Position numbers and translations under genes: made by a program. Below, piece by piece: positions 1 through 7,490 of a DNA stretch of 38,113 bases (the stretch's first letter is position 1; every line of letters starts with the position of its first letter). The notes under the pieces were generated by a model that was not told where the DNA came from, did no database searches, and worked only from the letters and a program-made list of their open reading frames with translations. The DNA comes from Turicibacter sp. (GTDB lineage: Bacteria; Bacillota_I; Bacilli_A; MOL361; Turicibacteraceae): positions 1 to 38,113 of the forward strand of contig WRAJ01000020.1 of assembly GCA_009780245.1 (NCBI GenBank), given 5' to 3'.

Positions 1-1272
<1,272 letters not shown>

Positions 1273-1302
1273 AAATTGGCTTGAAAAAATAGAAGAAAAA
1301 AG

Positions 1303-1331
1303 TCGACTCTTCTGTCGACTTGTGACATAAT
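1303..1331 (+). promoter_or_regulatory. Promoter of the type I toxin mRNA
   Basis: A -10 box CATAAT (1326-1331) is preceded by a TG dinucleotide one base away (extended -10). TCGACT lies 17 bp upstream at 1303-1308 as a weak -35. The -35 falls inside the inverted repeat AGTCGAC...GTCGACT (1301-1320). That repeat, with six A's upstream of it, could also act as a minus-strand terminator. Transcription would start near 1338. Confidence 0.5.
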
Positions 1332-1422
1332 GTTTTTATGGAAGTTCAAGACGGTGGCAGAGCAAACTGGTGTAAGGAGGGTAGGTGTTTAACCCTATGA
1401 CTTATGACAAGGAGGGATGCCC

Positions 1423-1533
1423 ATGGTACGAGTATTTGGAATCTGGTGTCTGTCCGAAAGGATAGTGTATGACTGTGGCGGAAGCGATAGGATTAATGTT
1501 TGCATTTGGCATGTTTCTCTTAAAGCTGATTGA
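1423..1533 (+). CDS. Possible leader ORF overlapping the toxin gene
   Basis: A 36-codon ORF starts at ATG 1423, 6 nt after a strong AAGGAGGG. It runs in a different frame through most of the toxin gene and stops at 1533. The product (MVRVFGIWCLSERIVYD...) matches no family I recognise. The toxin's own ribosome binding site is weaker, so translation of this ORF could couple to, or compete with, toxin translation. It may equally be only a ribosome standby site, as its position is more suggestive than its protein. Confidence 0.25.
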   Translation: MVRVFGIWCLSERIVYDCGGSDRINVCIWHVSLKAD

Positions 1534-1561
1534 TTACATCGACAGAAAACAAAAAAAGTAA
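1469..1561 (+). CDS. Small hydrophobic type I toxin (putative holin-like toxin, TxpA/BsrG type)
   Basis: This 30-residue peptide starts MTVAEAIGLMFAFGMF, has one membrane helix (about residues 5-24) and ends in a charged tail (DYIDRKQKK). A short N-terminal E-A-x-x-L-M motif, one helix and a basic tail are the pattern of the putative holin-like toxin family (Pfam Hol_Tox) and of B. subtilis TxpA, BsrE and BsrG, which insert into the membrane when their antisense RNA is absent. The start ATG is 8 nt after AAAGGA. The stop codon lies inside the 5' arm of the terminator stem (1557-1565). An antisense RNA gene converges on it. The family call is made from the pattern of the peptide and the locus layout. 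Confidence 0.75.
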   Translation: MTVAEAIGLMFAFGMFLLKLIDYIDRKQKK

Positions 1562-1601
1562 CCGTCTAAAAGCTTTGACCAGGCTTACGGTTACTTTTTT
1601 T
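1550..1601. terminator. Bidirectional terminator shared by toxin mRNA and antisense RNA
   Basis: The stem pairs AGTAACCGT (1557-1565) with ACGGTTACT (1587-1595). Seven T's follow on the plus strand (1595-1601). Seven A's precede it (1551-1557), giving a U-tract on the minus strand. It therefore ends transcription in both directions, as in the par locus of pAD1 and the txpA/ratA pair. Confidence 0.8.
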
Positions 1602-1665
1602 CCAACAGTCCGTCACCGTCTTTAACGGCCGTAGGAGTTCGTAGTTCACCAACTACGTCTCCGAC
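1550..1665 (-). ncRNA. Convergent antisense RNA (candidate type I antitoxin, RatA-like)
   Basis: On the minus strand a perfect TATAAT (plus 1671-1676) has TTGCAT 19 bp upstream. A transcript from about 1664 would begin with a stable hairpin (GGAG..CGTAGTT cacc AACTACG..CTCC, plus 1634-1662) and end about 115 nt later at the bidirectional terminator. It would be fully complementary to the 3' end of the toxin mRNA, including the last toxin codons and the terminator loop. The hairpin at its 5' end otherwise has no evident purpose. The role is inferred from layout, and no RNA evidence is available. Confidence 0.6.
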
Positions 1666-1751
1666 TTTTTATTATATGCGAATTGTACCATGAAAATGCA
1701 AGTTTGTAAAGAAAAATCTAAACTAATAAATGGAAAAAGGGAGAGTCAGCT

Positions 1752-2516
1752 ATGTTATTTGATACACACGTACACTTAAACAGCGACATGTACAAGAAAG
1801 ATTTAGACGAGGTCATCTCGCGTGCTTTGGAAGCAGGTGTAACGCACATGGCGGTGATTGGTTTTGACGAGCCGTCGAGTGCGCGTGCGATCCGTCTTGC
1901 CGAGCAGTACGAACAGATTTATGCGGTGGTTGGGATTCATCCGAGTGATGCGAAGAGTGCCACAGAGGCGAGTTGGTCGGTGTTGCGCGAGCAGTTGAAG
2001 CATCCGAAAGTTGTAGCGCTAGGTGAAATTGGTTTTGATTATTACCACGACACGTCGTTCAATGACATTCAGCGTGATGTTTTTAAGAAGCAACTCGAAA
2101 TTGCAAAGGAAATGGACATGCCGATTGTCGTGCACATGCGCGAGTCTGTCCACGATACTTATGACATGCTACGCGATGAAGGTCAAGGGCTAAGCGGCGT
2201 GATGCACTGCTATAGCGGTGACATCGACATGCTGCAAAAATTCCTCGATCTCGGTTTTTACATCGGTATAGACGGCCCTGTAACCTTTAAAAACGCGCAT
2301 AACGTGCATGAACTAGCAAAGGTTGTGCCACTAGACCGTTTAGTCATCGAAACCGACGGCCCGTATTTGACACCTGCTCCTTACCGCGGAAAACGTAACG
2401 AGCCAGCTTACGTGTCATACATCGCAGAAAAAATTGCAGAAATAAAAAAAATGACCTACGATGAGGTCTGTCGAATCACAACTGAGAATGGATTGAAATT
2501 GTATAACATCAAGTAA
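1752..2516 (+). CDS. tatD: TatD-family metal-dependent deoxyribonuclease
   Basis: This 254-residue TIM-barrel hydrolase has the usual length of the TatD family (YabD in B. subtilis), which are metal-dependent 3'-5' DNases/RNases. Metal ligands visible in order are DTHVHL near the N-terminus, GEIGFDYY, VVHMRES, MHCYSG and ETDGPYLTP. The start ATG follows GGGAGAG at a good distance. In many Bacilli the genes metG, tatD, rnmV and ksgA are consecutive. Here rnmV and ksgA do not follow; a minus-strand small RNA gene and an unrelated transporter operon do. Confidence 0.93.
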   Translation: MLFDTHVHLNSDMYKKDLDEVISRALEAGVTHMAVIGFDEPSSARAIRLAEQYEQIYAVVGIHPSDAKSATEASWSVLREQLKHPKVVALGEIGFDYYHDTSFNDIQRDVFKKQLEIAKEMDMPIVVHMRESVHDTYDMLRDEGQGLSGVMHCYSGDIDMLQKFLDLGFYIGIDGPVTFKNAHNVHELAKVVPLDRLVIETDGPYLTPAPYRGKRNEPAYVSYIAEKIAEIKKMTYDEVCRITTENGLKLYNIK

Positions 2517-2534
2517 TCCCCCAACCAAAAAAGC

Positions 2535-2618
2535 AAAAAAAAAAGCGAGCTAGAGTAGGTTGGGGGGAGACCTACTTGCTCTAATGAACAGGCTGTTAGG
2601 GGAGTAACCTGAACACTG
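2535..2618 (-). ncRNA. Small RNA with two C-rich hairpin loops (candidate anti-Shine-Dalgarno sRNA)
   Basis: This is a free-standing minus-strand transcription unit. Its promoter is TTGCAT (plus 2648-2653), 17-bp spacer, TATAAT (plus 2625-2630). A rho-independent terminator gives ten U's (plus 2535-2544). The predicted RNA of about 84 nt folds into two stem-loops. Hairpin 1 (plus 2589-2611) is closed by CAGG/CCTG and TTA/TAA and exposes CUCCCC. Hairpin 2 (plus 2547-2581) is closed by GAGC/GCUC and GUAGGU/ACCUAC and exposes CUCCCCCCA. Loops of this kind pair with ribosome binding sites in RoxS/RsaE, LhrC and streptococcal csRNAs. No coding potential is evident, and I cannot assign it to a named family. 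Confidence 0.7.
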
Positions 2619-2624
2619 CTTAAG

Positions 2625-2653
2625 ATTATACCACTATTTATTACGAAATGCAA
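2625..2653 (-). promoter_or_regulatory. Promoter of the C-rich small RNA
   Basis: Minus-strand TTGCAT and TATAAT are separated by exactly 17 bp and are close to the sigma-A consensus. Transcription should start near 2618. No longer ORF follows, only the short RNA and its terminator. Confidence 0.75.
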
Positions 2654-2744
2654 CAGTTATTGTCAAAAAAAATCACCTTTGTCGATAAAAATCTTTATAG
2701 ATAAAATGACAGCGCAAAATAGTTTAAAAAAATTTAAAAGAGGG

Positions 2745-2773
2745 TTGACAATCTGATCAATTCGTGCTAATCT
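2745..2773 (+). promoter_or_regulatory. Promoter of the amino-acid ABC transporter operon
   Basis: A perfect TTGACA (2745-2750) is followed by a 17-bp spacer and TAATCT (2768-2773), with a TG one base before the -10. The start would be near 2780, giving a leader of about 320 nt before the first transporter gene. Confidence 0.75.
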
Positions 2774-2806
2774 ACTATACAATTACTCAAAAGAGGACTG
2801 ATTTTA

Positions 2807-2863
2807 ATGTTAAGGATATCGCTTCAGCTAGCAGCTAACAACTATTATTATAGCTATTATTGA
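2807..2863 (+). CDS. Tyrosine-rich leader peptide of a transcription attenuator
   Basis: The 18-codon ORF encodes MLRISLQLAANNYYYSYY, with five TAT tyrosine codons among the last six before TGA. AGAGGA lies 9 nt before the ATG. It sits between a strong promoter and a series of alternative hairpins ending in a terminator, upstream of an amino-acid-type ABC transporter. This is the arrangement of classical leader-peptide attenuation (trpL, hisL, pheL), where ribosome position on the regulatory codons chooses the downstream fold. The sequence shows the codons and hairpins directly. That tyrosine is the signal is an inference. Confidence 0.75.
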   Translation: MLRISLQLAANNYYYSYY

Positions 2864-2867
2864 TACA

Positions 2868-3031
2868 GTTTGTATGTATGAATCATTCATGGATACAAAC
2901 CGACGCAAGTGTTTGTATCTATGATGGCTAGTTTAGCGTGCTAGAGCGTTGCCACATAGAGCGAGTGAAATCTATGTGGATGATACCTTTAAAAACCGAC
3001 TGAGTGAAAAGTCGACAACTTTAAAAGTCAT
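2868..3031 (+). promoter_or_regulatory. Attenuator region: chain of mutually exclusive hairpins
   Basis: Successive segments can each pair with the previous or the next. A1 GTTTGTAT (2868-2875) pairs with A2 ATACAAAC (2893-2900). A2 GATACAAAC (2892-2900) pairs with A3 GTTTGTATC (2911-2919). A3 TCTATGATGGC (2918-2928) pairs with A4 GCCACATAGA (2951-2960). A4 CCACATAGA pairs with A5 TCTATGTGG (2971-2979). Just after A5, 2980-2990 can pair with the 5' arm of the terminator (ATGA..CTTT with AAAGTCAT, 3024-3031) as a candidate antiterminator enclosing the small hairpin CGACT/AGTCG (2997-3014). No T-box, TPP, SAM, lysine or purine riboswitch motif was found here. Confidence 0.7.
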
Positions 3032-3068
3032 TGCTGGATTTTACTAATAAATCTAGTGATGACTTTTT
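3023..3068 (+). terminator. Attenuator terminator upstream of the transporter operon
   Basis: AAAAGTCAT (3023-3031) pairs with ATGACTTTT (3059-3067), and an inner GGATTT/AAATCT stem extends it; T's run from 3064 to 3068. It lies about 30 bp before the first structural gene, so it must be bypassed for transporter expression. Confidence 0.85.
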
Positions 3069-3100
3069 GCATTTAAATGAGTAACTCCTAGGAAAGTGAG

Positions 3101-4105
3101 ATGAGAAACATGGCAAAAACAATTAAATCTGGAGTGGTTCTAAGCTGGCTGTTTATCTTAGGCTTGGCAGTTGCCGTTGTGATAACCAGCCCAAACGTGG
3201 AGCAACGTCAGGAGGACGAAATCGTCAGGATAGGTATTTTACAACTATCAAATCACGGTGCCCTCGAAGAAGCGAGGCTCGGCATTATGAGCCGCCTCGA
3301 GGAACGTGGGTACATCGACGGTGAGAACATTGAGATCATTTTGTTCAACGCGCAATCCGATCAATCGAACTTACAGCTGATGAGCCAGCAACTTATCTCA
3401 GAAGGCTCAGACGTGCTAATTGGGATCTCCACGCCAGCCACATTGGCACTAGCAAATGAAACAAGCGAAGTCCCGATTTTAGCAACGGCGATCACAAGTT
3501 TATCAGCGGCTAATCTCGTTGAAAGCTACGAACGCCCGGGAGGCAACGTGTCTGGGACGAGTTCGATGGCACCCGTTGCCACGCAGCTCGAGCTACTCGT
3601 GGAATTAACGCCAGGCATTCAAACGGTCGGCTTTATTTATAACGCCAGTGAGGCTAATTCAGCGGTTAAAATCGAGATTGCTGAAGAAGAGGCTGCGCGT
3701 CTGGGCTTAGAAACCGTGCATGTGACGGTGACGAACACGAACGACGTGGCGCAAGCTTTCCAGAGCTTAATCGGTCGCGTGGATGGTGTGTGGATTCCGG
3801 CGGATAATACGATCGCCTCAGCGATGCCAACGGTTGGTGCCATCGCGATGGAAAATGATTTACCGGTTGTGAATGCAAGTACAACGGCTGCGCGAGCAGG
3901 CGGATTAGCGACGATCGGCATTGACCATTACCAGCTGGGTCGTCAGGTCGCAGATATGGCGCTCGACGTGATTTTTAACGGGGCGGATGTCGCGGAAATG
4001 CCGGTGGATTTGCAGTTTGAGACGTACCTGTTCATCAACGAAGAATTCCTCGCGGGGAGCAACGTCACGATTCCGCAAAGTTTAAGAGATAGATTGGAGG
4101 ATTAA
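3101..4105 (+). CDS. ABC transporter substrate-binding protein, TrpX family (ABC_sub_bind)
   Basis: This 334-residue protein of the ABC_sub_bind family (TrpX in streptococci) binds an aromatic amino acid or similar ligand outside the cell. An uncleaved-looking membrane segment at about residues 11-30 serves as anchor; there is no lipobox cysteine. The two-lobed periplasmic-binding fold is recognisable from RIGILQLSNHGALEEARLG, the GSDVLIGISTPATLALAN region and the later VDGVWIPADNTIASA and GGLATIGIDHYQLGRQVADMA segments. The ATG at 3101 follows AGGAAAG; ATG 3110 is an alternative. Its stop overlaps the permease start region. The Tyr-codon leader suggests a tyrosine rather than tryptophan ligand, so no symbol is given. 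Confidence 0.85.
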   Translation: MRNMAKTIKSGVVLSWLFILGLAVAVVITSPNVEQRQEDEIVRIGILQLSNHGALEEARLGIMSRLEERGYIDGENIEIILFNAQSDQSNLQLMSQQLISEGSDVLIGISTPATLALANETSEVPILATAITSLSAANLVESYERPGGNVSGTSSMAPVATQLELLVELTPGIQTVGFIYNASEANSAVKIEIAEEEAARLGLETVHVTVTNTNDVAQAFQSLIGRVDGVWIPADNTIASAMPTVGAIAMENDLPVVNASTTAARAGGLATIGIDHYQLGRQVADMALDVIFNGADVAEMPVDLQFETYLFINEEFLAGSNVTIPQSLRDRLED

Positions 4106-4107
4106 TG

Positions 4108-4986
4108 ATGGATATTTTAATAACGGCAATCAGTCAAGGATTATTATGGGCCCTCATGGCCATCGGCGTGTACCTCACTTACCGCATCTTGCACATCGCG
4201 GACTTAACGGCAGAAGGAAGCTTCCCCCTAGGTGCCGCCATCTCGTCTTCTCTTATTGTGCAAGGTTTCAATGCCATTGTGTCAACCCTAATCGCAGGGG
4301 CATCCGGCTTAGCAGCGGGCCTTATCACGGGGCTGCTCTACACTAAGTTTAAAATTCCGGCGTTAATTTCAGGGATTCTCACGATGACCGCGTTATATTC
4401 GATCAACTTACGCCTAATGGGACAGGCAAACATTTCGCTGCTAGGACGTGAAACCGTCTTTGCCCTGTTCGAGGATCTCGGGCTTGCCAGCAACCTGATT
4501 CCGATTGCGATTGGGCTTGTCGCGGTTAGTATCATCATTTTCATTTTGTTCCTGTTTTTCCGCACGGAAATTGGTTATATTCTACGTTCGACCGGCGACA
4601 ACGAGGAGATGTCCCGGGCGCAAGGGGTGGATACGGATAAAGCGAAAGTCATGGGGATTATGATTGCTAATAGCTTGATCGCACTCTCGGGCGCACTGGT
4701 GGCACAGAACAACGGCTTTGCGGATATCTCGATGGGCGTGGGGACGATTGTGATCGGATTAGCATCGGTGACGATTGGAGAAGTGTTGTTTGGGAATTTG
4801 AGTTTAGCGAAGCGGTTGATGTGCGTGGTATTGGGATCGGTCGTGTATCGGATGATTATTGCGTTGGCGATTAATTTGAATATGAATCCGAACGATTTAC
4901 GGCTGGTAACGGCGGTGATTTTAGCGGTGGTGTTGACGGCGCCTAGTTTAAAGGATAAGTTGAATAAGCGGGCGATGGGGAAGTAG
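4108..4986 (+). CDS. ABC transporter permease, TrpY family
   Basis: This integral membrane permease of about 292 residues has many hydrophobic segments. It belongs to the BPD_transp_2/branched-chain-like group found in TrpXYZ systems. Segments such as TYRILHIADLTAEGSFPLGAA near the N-terminus and GYILRSTGDNEEMSRAQGVD in the cytoplasmic coupling loop are characteristic. It should form a homodimeric channel with the ATPase encoded downstream. ATG 4105 overlaps the TAA of the upstream gene, but ATG 4108 lies 7 nt after GGAGG and is the better start. It is translationally coupled to the binding protein, while 227 bp containing three direct repeats separate it from the ATPase gene. Confidence 0.88.
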   Translation: MDILITAISQGLLWALMAIGVYLTYRILHIADLTAEGSFPLGAAISSSLIVQGFNAIVSTLIAGASGLAAGLITGLLYTKFKIPALISGILTMTALYSINLRLMGQANISLLGRETVFALFEDLGLASNLIPIAIGLVAVSIIIFILFLFFRTEIGYILRSTGDNEEMSRAQGVDTDKAKVMGIMIANSLIALSGALVAQNNGFADISMGVGTIVIGLASVTIGEVLFGNLSLAKRLMCVVLGSVVYRMIIALAINLNMNPNDLRLVTAVILAVVLTAPSLKDKLNKRAMGK

Positions 4987-5020
4987 TGTTTGGGTGTCAT
5001 CCCTTTCGGTGACCAGTGGG

Positions 5021-5143
5021 TAGTTTTATACCTAGATGATAGGCTATACTGAGAAAATAGGTAGTTTTATACCCAGATGACAACCTATATTGAGAAAATA
5101 GGTAGTTTTATACCCAGATGACAACCTATATTGAGAAAATAGG
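5021..5143 (+). repeat. Three tandem 41-bp repeats between permease and ATPase genes
   Basis: Three copies begin at 5021, 5062 and 5103. Copies 2 and 3 are identical and copy 1 is diverged at several bases. Each unit starts TAGTTTTATAC and ends GAGAAAATAGG. Each contains CCTAT...ATAGG, able to form a small hairpin, and ATAGGT...ACCTAT across the unit. They interrupt an operon that is otherwise tightly spaced. No protein-coding or terminator signal is visible in them. Confidence 0.9.
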
Positions 5144-5213
5144 TAATCGCTGTTGGATGTGCGATGTTTAGTTTTAGTTGGATTTTTGATGATAAGAATA
5201 AGGAGGAATTAAG

Positions 5214-6017
5214 ATGCCGGGTTGTTTGAAGATTAAGGATGTGCATGTGACGTTTGAGGCGGGGACGATTAATGAGAATCATGTTTTGAAGGGGATTGAT
5301 TTTGAGGCGGACGCCAGTGATTTTATTACGGTGATCGGGGGCAACGGTGCGGGGAAGTCGACGTTGCTTAATACGATTGCGGGGGTGTATGAGGCCGATG
5401 CTGGTCACATCGAAATTGATGAGATTGATGTGACACGGACGCCGGAGCATAAGCGGGCGAAGTTGATTGGCCGTGTGTTTCAGGATCCGAAGATGGGCAC
5501 GGCGACGCGGATGACGATCGAGGAGAATTTAGCGATTGCGACGAAGCGCGGCCAGAAGCGGGGATTGCGATTTGGGTTATCAGCAGCTGACCGTGAATTT
5601 TACAAGGAGCAGGTGGCACTTCTGGATCTCGGGTTGGAGGATCGGATGACGATGGATATGGGGCTTTTATCTGGTGGACAGCGCCAAGCTATCACGTTGC
5701 TGATGGCGACGATCGTGGAACCAAAGCTTCTCCTCCTTGACGAGCACACGGCGGCTTTGGATCCGAAGACTGCAGAGCAAGTTTTAGGGTTGACGCAGAA
5801 GCTTGTAACGGAGAAAAAACTGACGACGTTTATGATCACCCACAACATGCAAGACGCGCTCCGATACGGGAATCGTCTGATTATGCTTCATAACGGAAAA
5901 ATTGTGGTTGATTTGAAAGGTGAAGAAAAAAAACTCGCCACGATGGAAGATTTGATGCAACTATTTAGACAGAACAGTCAGACGGAGCTTAAGGACGATG
6001 CGTTGTTGCTAAGTTAA
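5214..6017 (+). CDS. ABC transporter ATP-binding protein, TrpZ family
   Basis: This 267-residue ATPase energises the TrpXYZ-type importer. Walker A is GGNGAGKSTLLN, the signature motif is LSGGQRQAI, Walker B is LLLLDEHTAALD, and the switch His is in FMITHNMQDA. The Q-loop is in VFQDPKMGTA. Length and motif order are normal for the family. The ATG follows AAGGAGG at a good spacing. A strong terminator begins right after the stop codon and closes the operon. The 41-bp repeat tract just upstream may influence its expression relative to the permease. Confidence 0.93.
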   Translation: MPGCLKIKDVHVTFEAGTINENHVLKGIDFEADASDFITVIGGNGAGKSTLLNTIAGVYEADAGHIEIDEIDVTRTPEHKRAKLIGRVFQDPKMGTATRMTIEENLAIATKRGQKRGLRFGLSAADREFYKEQVALLDLGLEDRMTMDMGLLSGGQRQAITLLMATIVEPKLLLLDEHTAALDPKTAEQVLGLTQKLVTEKKLTTFMITHNMQDALRYGNRLIMLHNGKIVVDLKGEEKKLATMEDLMQLFRQNSQTELKDDALLLS

Positions 6018-6021
6018 TGAT

Positions 6022-6050
6022 GAGGAGCGTAACGGCTCCTCTTTTTTTTT
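6022..6050 (+). terminator. Terminator of the ABC transporter operon
   Basis: GAGGAGC (6022-6028) pairs with GCTCCTC (6035-6041) around a short loop, followed by nine T's. Confidence 0.92.
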
Positions 6051-6159
6051 GAAATTTTAGTTGTATGAGACGTCTTTTATTTTGCAAAATATAGGAGGAA
6101 GTGTTATAATTTATGGGTAGGGAAACACAAGATTTAATTTTGATTTGGAGGTTTTGATT

Positions 6160-7473
6160 TTGACTATTTTTCTCACAAAAATCCTCATTTTTTTGCTTAG
6201 ATTAAGGGGTGGCGGATCCTCGCTTCCTGGTAAATTTGCATTAAGGTTGAACAAACGTATTTTAACGAAGCTGGCACAAGGTTGGCAAGTCATTTTAGTG
6301 ACCGGGACGAACGGGAAAACAACCACATCGGACATGGTTTACAAGGCGCTCATCGCAGAAGGGTTTCACGTGATGAACAACTCAGCTGGGGCAAACATGA
6401 CGCCGGGGATTGTCTCGACGTTTGCGAAACATCATAAATTTGGCGATCGCCGACCGAACCGTTATGCGGTGATTGAGGTGGACGAGGCGTATATGCGCGA
6501 GGTCACTTCGATGATCACACCTGAAATGATTGTTGTAACCAATATTTTTAGGGATCAACTCGACCGCTTTGGGGAGACAACCACGACTTATAAGTTTATT
6601 TTAGATGCGATTAAGAATGTGCCAAGTGCTAAGCTGATTTTAAATGGGGATGAGTCGATGCTAGGAAACATGCCAGTATCGAATGACTGTGTGTATCTTG
6701 GGTTCGAAAATTACGGTGAGGCTGTGATTGCAGCGAATACAGAATCGATTTTCTGTCGCGATTGCAAGACGCGCTACGAATATGAGAGCGTCGTGTTTAA
6801 TCATTTAGGCGCTTATCGTTGCCCGAAGTGTGGGCACGCGCGTCCGAAGCTGGATTATGGGGTCACGGACGTGATGCTGAGCCCAAAGGAATCAACGTTT
6901 TTACTGAACGGCGATGAGGTAACCGTTGGTGTTCCAGGGCTGTACAACATTTACAACGCAACAACGGCCTATGTGGTTGCTGATCAGCTCGGGCTGGATC
7001 GGTCGACAATCAAAAACTCTTTGGCGACGCAGGAAAGTAAGTTTGGACGTTTCGAGAAAGTCACTGTGGGTGAACGAGACATGCGGCTGCTTTTGATTAA
7101 GAATCCGGCGGGTTGTAATCAGTGTATTGACACGGTGGCGATTGATCAGGACGAGGTGTCGCTGTTGTTTTTGCTGAACGATAAGTACGCGGATGGGACG
7201 GATGTGTCGTGGATTTACGACGCGCATTTTGAGAAGTTGGCGGCGATGAACGTGTCGAAGGTAATTATCGGCGGGGATCGTGCGTACGATATGGCGATTC
7301 GGTTGAAGGTGGCGGGGCTGGATCGGATGAACTTTACAATTTGTAAGAGTTACGATGAAGTGCTAGAGGCGGTTGCGAAGCAGGAACGTGATTTATATGT
7401 GTTTATGACGTACACGGCGATGACGAGTTTTAGGGGTTATTTGGTGGACAAGGGATTAGCTAAAAAGATTTAG
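6160..7473 (+). CDS. murT: Lipid II isoglutaminyl synthase, MurT subunit
   Basis: MurT is the Mur-ligase-like subunit that, with GatD, amidates D-Glu of lipid II to D-isoglutamine at the inner face of the membrane. With the TTG at 6160 as start, the P-loop GTNGKTTT is at about residues 49-56. A four-cysteine zinc ribbon (C199, C202, C221, C224) interrupts the central domain, as in S. aureus MurT, and a DUF1727 C-terminal domain follows. GGAGG at 6147-6151 lies 8 nt before TTG 6160. The longer frame from TTG 6145 would contain its own ribosome binding site and is less likely. gatD follows 17 nt downstream. Confidence 0.93.
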   Translation: MTIFLTKILIFLLRLRGGGSSLPGKFALRLNKRILTKLAQGWQVILVTGTNGKTTTSDMVYKALIAEGFHVMNNSAGANMTPGIVSTFAKHHKFGDRRPNRYAVIEVDEAYMREVTSMITPEMIVVTNIFRDQLDRFGETTTTYKFILDAIKNVPSAKLILNGDESMLGNMPVSNDCVYLGFENYGEAVIAANTESIFCRDCKTRYEYESVVFNHLGAYRCPKCGHARPKLDYGVTDVMLSPKESTFLLNGDEVTVGVPGLYNIYNATTAYVVADQLGLDRSTIKNSLATQESKFGRFEKVTVGERDMRLLLIKNPAGCNQCIDTVAIDQDEVSLLFLLNDKYADGTDVSWIYDAHFEKLAAMNVSKVIIGGDRAYDMAIRLKVAGLDRMNFTICKSYDEVLEAVAKQERDLYVFMTYTAMTSFRGYLVDKGLAKKI

Positions 7474-7490
7474 CGGAGGCGGTGTTTGAT

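Noticed and set aside
1301..1320. Plus-strand terminator of metG
   Set aside because: The AGTCGAC/GTCGACT hairpin has no T-tract after it on the plus strand. The A-tract before it would only make it a minus-strand terminator.
2868..3068. T-box riboswitch upstream of the TrpX-type gene
   Set aside because: The invariant AGGGUGGNACCGCG antiterminator motif is absent, and the leader-peptide hairpin chain explains the region better.
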